Positions 4,448 through 7,862 of a DNA stretch of 7,862 bases are shown here, one piece after another. This DNA comes from Pseudomonadota bacterium (GTDB lineage Bacteria; Pseudomonadota; Alphaproteobacteria; Sphingomonadales; Sphingomonadaceae), in NCBI GenBank assembly GCA_023413015.1, contig JAEZQR010000038.1, forward strand, positions 1 to 7,862. Direction: 5' to 3'. Under the pieces are notes generated by a model. That model searched no databases, was not told the DNA's origin, and saw only the letters and a list, made by a program, of their open reading frames with translations. A program made the translations under genes and the position numbers. Within the stretch, counting starts at the first letter, position 1; every line of letters starts with the position of its first letter.

Positions 4448-5860
4448 ATGCGTATCAAGTCGATGCTGCGCGCCGGCACGATCGCCGTCGCGCTCGGGCT
4501 GACGGCCCCGACGCCCGCCGCGCTCGCGCAGCAGGAAACGACGTTCCAGAACGCGCAGGACGGCATCGCCATCGGCGTCGGCAAGGGCACGCTCGTCAGG
4601 CTGCCCCGCCCGGTGACGGACGTCATGGTGGTCAACAACAAGGTCGCTGACGTCCAGATCAAGTCGCCGACGCAGCTCTACCTGTTCGGCGTCGGCGGCG
4701 GCGAGACCTCCTTCTACGCGACCGACGCTGCAGGCCGCGTCGTCTATTCGGCGAACGTCCGCGTCGCGCAGAACATCGACCAGATCAAGTCGATGCTCGG
4801 CATGACGATGCCGAACGCCGCGATCGAGGTCACCCCGATGAACGGCATGGTGCTGCTGACCGGCACCGTCGCCAGCCCCAGCGAAGTCGAGGAAGCGACG
4901 CGGCTGGTGACGGCGTTCGTCGGCAACGGCACCAATGTCGTCAACAAGCTGACGACCGCGATGCCGGTGCAGGTCAACCTGCAGGTCAAGTTCGCCGAAG
5001 TCAGCCGGACCGCGCTCAAGAGCATCGGCGTGAACTTCGAGTCGATGAATGGCGGCGATTTCGCGATCGGCTTCAGCCGCGGCCGCGAAGTGCTCAACGA
5101 CGCCGGCCAGTTCATCAAGCCGAGCGCCGGCACGGGCATCGCGCTTGCCGGCAATCTGCTGGGGCAGGATTTCTCGGCGGTCATCGACGCGCTCGAGACC
5201 GACGGCCTGCTGACCATCCTTGCCGAGCCGAACCTGACGGCGCTGTCGGGCGAGACGGCCAATTTCCTGGCCGGCGGCGAATTTCCGATCCCGACGGCCG
5301 CCGGCAACGGCGCCACCGCGATCGAGTTCAAGGAATATGGCGTGCGCCTCGCCTTCACGCCGACCGTGCTCGACGGCAACCGCATCTCGATGCGCGTCCA
5401 GCCCGAGGTGTCCGAGCTCGACGCCTCAAGCGGCGTCAAGGTGGGCGGCTTCGATGTCCCGGGCCTTCTGTCCCGCCGCGCCGACACGACGGTCGAACTA
5501 GGCTCGGGCCAGAGCTTCATGATCGCCGGCCTGCTCCGCAACAGCGTCAACACCTCCAGCGACCGCACCCCGCTGCTCGGCAACCTGCCGATCCTCGGCG
5601 CGCTGTTCCGCTCGACCAGCTACCGACGCAACGAGACCGAGCTCGTGATCGTGATCACGCCCTATCTCGTGAAGCCGGTCACGGCCTCGAAGATCCACCT
5701 GCCCACCGACGGCTTCCGCGCGCCGAGCGATGCGGAACGCTTCTTCGAAGGCAAGCTCTACGGCAAGCAGAGCGCGCCCACGCCGCAACCGAAGATCGTG
5801 CCGGCGCAACCGGCGGCACCGACCGGTGCCGTGCCTGCTCCTGGCTTTTCGCTGAACTGA
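4448..5860 (+). CDS. cpaC: Tad pilus outer-membrane secretin CpaC (RcpA)
   Basis: A 470-residue secretin that forms the outer-membrane ring through which the Flp pilus leaves the cell. A Sec signal peptide covers about residues 1-28, with likely cleavage at ALA-QQ. The pilus-secretin N-domain (about 36-106) includes GKGTLVRLPRPVTDVMV. A BON-like domain (about 123-170) includes ITP-type VTPMNGMVLLTGTV. The secretin domain is at about 175-410. It carries LLTILAEPNLTALSGETANF (254-273), GGEFPIP (276-282), PGLLSRRADTTVELGSGQSF (338-357) and the C-terminal signature LLGNLPILGALFRS (376-389) with ETELVIVITPYLV (396-408). A proline-rich tail (about 442-466) follows. The ATG at 4448 is set by the signal peptide and lies 2 bp after the cpaB stop, with a GGGGGCG stretch (4432-4438) upstream. 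A longer in-frame upstream extension overlaps cpaB in another phase and is not real. No LysM domain is seen. Confidence 0.96.
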   Translation: MRIKSMLRAGTIAVALGLTAPTPAALAQQETTFQNAQDGIAIGVGKGTLVRLPRPVTDVMVVNNKVADVQIKSPTQLYLFGVGGGETSFYATDAAGRVVYSANVRVAQNIDQIKSMLGMTMPNAAIEVTPMNGMVLLTGTVASPSEVEEATRLVTAFVGNGTNVVNKLTTAMPVQVNLQVKFAEVSRTALKSIGVNFESMNGGDFAIGFSRGREVLNDAGQFIKPSAGTGIALAGNLLGQDFSAVIDALETDGLLTILAEPNLTALSGETANFLAGGEFPIPTAAGNGATAIEFKEYGVRLAFTPTVLDGNRISMRVQPEVSELDASSGVKVGGFDVPGLLSRRADTTVELGSGQSFMIAGLLRNSVNTSSDRTPLLGNLPILGALFRSTSYRRNETELVIVITPYLVKPVTASKIHLPTDGFRAPSDAERFFEGKLYGKQSAPTPQPKIVPAQPAAPTGAVPAPGFSLN

Positions 5861-5865
5861 GAGGG
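5859..5865 (+). promoter_or_regulatory. Ribosome binding site of cpaD (decides its start)
   Basis: GAGAGGG overlaps the cpaC stop codon TGA. It touches the ATG at 5866 with no spacer but stands six bases before the ATG at 5872, so the second ATG is the better start. Overlap with the stop codon suggests translational coupling of cpaC and cpaD. Confidence 0.65.
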
Positions 5866-5871
5866 ATGGTG

Positions 5872-6522
5872 ATGAAGAGCAAGATTTCGCCCATCCTGCT
5901 GCTGCTCGTCGCCGGGTGCAGCAATCCGCATCTCGACCTCAACCGCGGCGTCGAAACGGTGAAAGTCCCGGTCGTCGAGACCTCGAAGATGACCTACGAC
6001 CTGCGCCTTGGCAGCGGGAGCACGCTTCCGGCAGGGCAGGCGCGCGCGCTCGACGAGTATCTCGGCTCGATCGGCATCGCCTACGGCGACCGCATCAGCG
6101 TCGACGACCCGTCGCCGGTCGGTGCGGCTGAGCGGCGGCAGGCCATCGCCGAGGTCGTCGCGCGCTACGGTCTGCTGCTCGACGGCACGACGCCGGTCAC
6201 CACCGGCAGCGTTCCTCCCGGCACGGTCCGTGTCGTCGTGACCCGCGCCCGCGCGACCGTTCCCGGCTGCCCGGACTGGAGCCGGTCCTCCGCCTACGAG
6301 CCCGACGCCGCGGTATCGAGCAACTACGGCTGCGCCGTCCGCGGCAATCTCGCCGAGATGATCGCCGATCCGAACGACCTGATCGTCGGCAAATCCTACT
6401 CGGGTTCGGACGGCTTCACGGCCTCATCGGCGATCGATCGGCGGCGGGCCGGTCCGGCACCCGCCGCCAGCATGGGTGCAGGCCCGTCGATCGGCAGCAA
6501 CGGCGCGGCGCGCGGCAACTAA
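5872..6522 (+). CDS. cpaD: Tad pilus assembly lipoprotein CpaD
   Basis: A 216-residue lipoprotein of the CpaD family, an outer-membrane-associated partner of the CpaC secretin. The signal MKSKISPILLLLVAGC has a lipobox with the lipidated Cys16 (counted from ATG 5872). The mature domain holds the diagnostic C-terminal part: PGCPDWSRSS (131-140), VSSNYGCAVRGNLAEMIADP (148-167) and NDLIVGK (168-174). Cys133 and Cys154 could form a disulphide. After a short tail with RRRAG, the last 23 residues are Gly/Ala/Ser/Pro-rich and probably disordered. The start is the second of two close ATGs; the first (5866) abuts the ribosome binding site, so it would add only two residues if used. It lies 11 bp after cpaC and 13 bp before cpaE, within one operon. 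Confidence 0.92.
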   Translation: MKSKISPILLLLVAGCSNPHLDLNRGVETVKVPVVETSKMTYDLRLGSGSTLPAGQARALDEYLGSIGIAYGDRISVDDPSPVGAAERRQAIAEVVARYGLLLDGTTPVTTGSVPPGTVRVVVTRARATVPGCPDWSRSSAYEPDAAVSSNYGCAVRGNLAEMIADPNDLIVGKSYSGSDGFTASSAIDRRRAGPAPAASMGAGPSIGSNGAARGN

Positions 6523-6535
6523 CGGATCGAGTGAA

Positions 6536-7813
6536 ATGAACGCACCCTGGAATCCGAACAAGCGCTCCGGCGGCGTGGCCCCGCGCGAACCGTTCGCGGC
6601 GTTCGTCTGCGATGAGGTGACCGCTGAGGTGATCCGGCCCATCGCGACCGAGATCGGCTGGGCGGCGGACAAGGTCAACAAGGGCGGGCTGCGCAACGCG
6701 GTTCAGACGCTGTCGGTATCGGCCAGTCCGCACGTCCTGTTCGTGGATCTGTCGGAGTCGAGCGATCCGCTCAACGACATCAACGCCCTCGCGGAGGTCT
6801 GCGAACCCGGCACGATCGTCATCGCCGCGGGCCTCGTCAACGATGTCCGCCTCTACCGCGATCTGCTGGCGTCCGGCCTGCAGGACTATCTGCTGAAGCC
6901 GCTGACGCCGGACGCGGTACGCGATGCGCTGGCGACCGCGCAGGCGATCCTGAACGGCCCCAAGTCGCAAGGCGGTCCCGAGACGGACCGGCCGCAGACG
7001 ACGGTGGCGGTGCTCGGGGTACGCGGCGGGGTCGGCGCCTCGGCGCTCGCCACGTCGCTCGCCTGGCTGATGGCCGACCGGCAGGAGCGCTCGACCGCGC
7101 TGCTCGACCTCGACGTGCATTTCGGCACCGGCGCGCTGGCCTTCGACCTCGAGCCCGGCCGCGGCCTCACCGACGCGCTCGAAAACCCCAGCCGCATCGA
7201 CGGCCTGTTCATCGAGCGCGCGATGGTGCGCGCCACCGAACGGCTGGCGGTGCTGTCGGCCGAGGCACCGATCACGCAGCCGCTGCACATCGACGGCGGC
7301 GCGCTCTTCCATCTCCAGGAAGAGATGAAGAACGCCTTCGAGGCGGTCGTGATCGACATGCCCCGCGCGATCGCCGTGCAGAGCCCGCATCTGGTCAGCG
7401 AGGTGCAGCAGATCGTCGTCGTCACCGAGCAGACGCTCGCCGCGACGCGCGACACCATTCGCCTGCTCGGCTGGCTGAAGAGCCAGGCGCCGAACGTCGC
7501 CGTCACCATCGTCGCCAACCGCGTGTCGGCGACGCCCGCGCCGGAGGTCTCGCGCAAGGATTTCGAGGCCTCGATCGAACGCAAGGTCGATATCGTAATC
7601 CCGTTCGACGCGAAGGTCGCGGTATCGGCCGCCAAGCAGGGCAAATGCCTCGCCGACGCCGCCAGGGGCACCAAGCTCGGTCATGCGATCGAGCAGCTTG
7701 CCAAGCTGCTGGCCACCGGGATCGAGGCCGAGGATGAGCCTGCCGGTCAGCCGAAGTCGCTGATGGACAAGCTCAACCTCAAGGGGCTGCTGGCCAAGGC
7801 CCCGAAGAACTGA
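6536..7813 (+). CDS. cpaE: Pilus assembly/localisation protein CpaE (TadZ), atypical ParA/MinD-like ATPase
   Basis: A 425-residue cytoplasmic protein that places the Tad pilus machine, classically at a cell pole. An N-terminal receiver-like domain (about 18-140) keeps VLFVDL (Asp71) and LLKPLT (Lys121) but need not be phosphorylated. The C-terminal ParA/MinD-type domain (about 154-395) has the P-loop GVRGGVGASALA (161-172), the switch-like LLDLDVHFGTG (189-199) and a Walker B-like AVVIDMP (270-276). In the P-loop the signature lysine is Arg163 and the Walker A lysine is Ala168, the kind of deviation known in TadZ/CpaE proteins, so ATP hydrolysis is doubtful. The C-terminus carries a Lys-rich amphipathic stretch, DKLNLKGLLAKAPK (411-424), that could touch membrane or partners. 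The ATG at 6536 fits the domain start and follows GGATCGAG (6524-6531); an earlier in-frame ATG at 6476 lies inside cpaD. A 23-bp gap separates it from the next gene. Confidence 0.95.
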   Translation: MNAPWNPNKRSGGVAPREPFAAFVCDEVTAEVIRPIATEIGWAADKVNKGGLRNAVQTLSVSASPHVLFVDLSESSDPLNDINALAEVCEPGTIVIAAGLVNDVRLYRDLLASGLQDYLLKPLTPDAVRDALATAQAILNGPKSQGGPETDRPQTTVAVLGVRGGVGASALATSLAWLMADRQERSTALLDLDVHFGTGALAFDLEPGRGLTDALENPSRIDGLFIERAMVRATERLAVLSAEAPITQPLHIDGGALFHLQEEMKNAFEAVVIDMPRAIAVQSPHLVSEVQQIVVVTEQTLAATRDTIRLLGWLKSQAPNVAVTIVANRVSATPAPEVSRKDFEASIERKVDIVIPFDAKVAVSAAKQGKCLADAARGTKLGHAIEQLAKLLATGIEAEDEPAGQPKSLMDKLNLKGLLAKAPKN

Positions 7814-7824
7814 TCGTCAGGGAG

Positions 7825-7830
7825 TAGAGG
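7825..7830 (+). promoter_or_regulatory. Ribosome binding site of the gene after cpaE
   Basis: TAGAGG, with a second purine run AGGGAG at 7819-7824, stands six bases before the ATG at 7837. It supports a real gene start at the right edge. Confidence 0.5.
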
Positions 7831-7836
7831 CGCAGC

Positions 7837-7862
7837 ATGGCAGGATCGGTCGGGTTCGGAAA
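7837..7862 (+). CDS. First codons of the next operon gene, probably the CpaF secretion ATPase
   Basis: Only MAGSVGFG and two bases of the next codon are inside the window, too little to identify the protein from sequence. It has a good ribosome binding site, lies 23 bp after cpaE on the same strand, and in alphaproteobacterial Tad loci the gene after cpaE is nearly always cpaF. CpaF (TadA) is the hexameric ATPase that drives pilus assembly. The name rests on gene order alone. Confidence 0.45.

Noticed and set aside
4454..4797. A 14-bp direct repeat, ATCAAGTCGATGCT, at 4454-4467 and 4784-4797 in cpaC.
   Set aside because: Both copies encode Ile-Lys-Ser-Met-Leu in unrelated parts of the protein (signal peptide and the linker near the BON-like domain). 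Shared codon preference explains it.

Overview
The window is GC-rich, almost fully coding DNA from an alphaproteobacterium, most likely a member of the Sphingomonadales. That placement is inferred from three things: the style of the proteins, a mitochondrial-type ubiquinol-cytochrome c chaperone gene divergent from bamE, and a tad/cpa pilus cluster in the Caulobacter order cpaA-B-C-D-E-(F). No RNA gene, insertion sequence, CRISPR array or phage gene was seen, and no non-coding stretch exceeds about 110 bases.

Left part (1-863): a ubiquinol-cytochrome c chaperone gene on the minus strand, cut by the window edge, diverges from a bamE-like outer-membrane assembly lipoprotein gene. The 108-bp gap between them carries possible overlapping promoters. 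bamE then converges, with only 3 bp between stop codons, on a minus-strand pair.

Middle part (867-2911): a minus-strand two-gene unit, joined by an ATGA stop/start overlap. It encodes an alpha/beta hydrolase of the lysophospholipase/monoacylglycerol lipase type, followed by an FAD-dependent amino-acid oxidase-like protein. The oxidase resembles D-arginine dehydrogenase (DauA) but has changed residues where DauA binds the arginine side chain.

Right part (2959-7862): the first genes of a Tad (Flp/Cpa) type IVc pilus operon on the plus strand. They are the prepilin peptidase CpaA, inner-membrane SAF-domain protein CpaB, outer-membrane secretin CpaC, lipoprotein CpaD, the atypical ParA-like localisation protein CpaE/TadZ, and the first codons of what is probably the CpaF ATPase. 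Gaps are 2-35 bp, as expected for one transcript. Together these make the prepilin-processing enzyme, the outer-membrane channel with its periplasmic partners, and the positioning factor. The pilin gene (flp) and the tadB/tadC platform genes are not in the window.

The most notable non-coding signal is a perfect 10-bp inverted repeat with an 11-bp spacer (2913-2943). It fills most of the 47-bp gap between the hydrolase and cpaA starts. It is placed to act as an operator or an mRNA hairpin for one or both units. I see no clearly new multi-gene system here: the pilus locus is a known type, and the best leads are this control region and the re-tooled DauA-like oxidase with its hydrolase partner.
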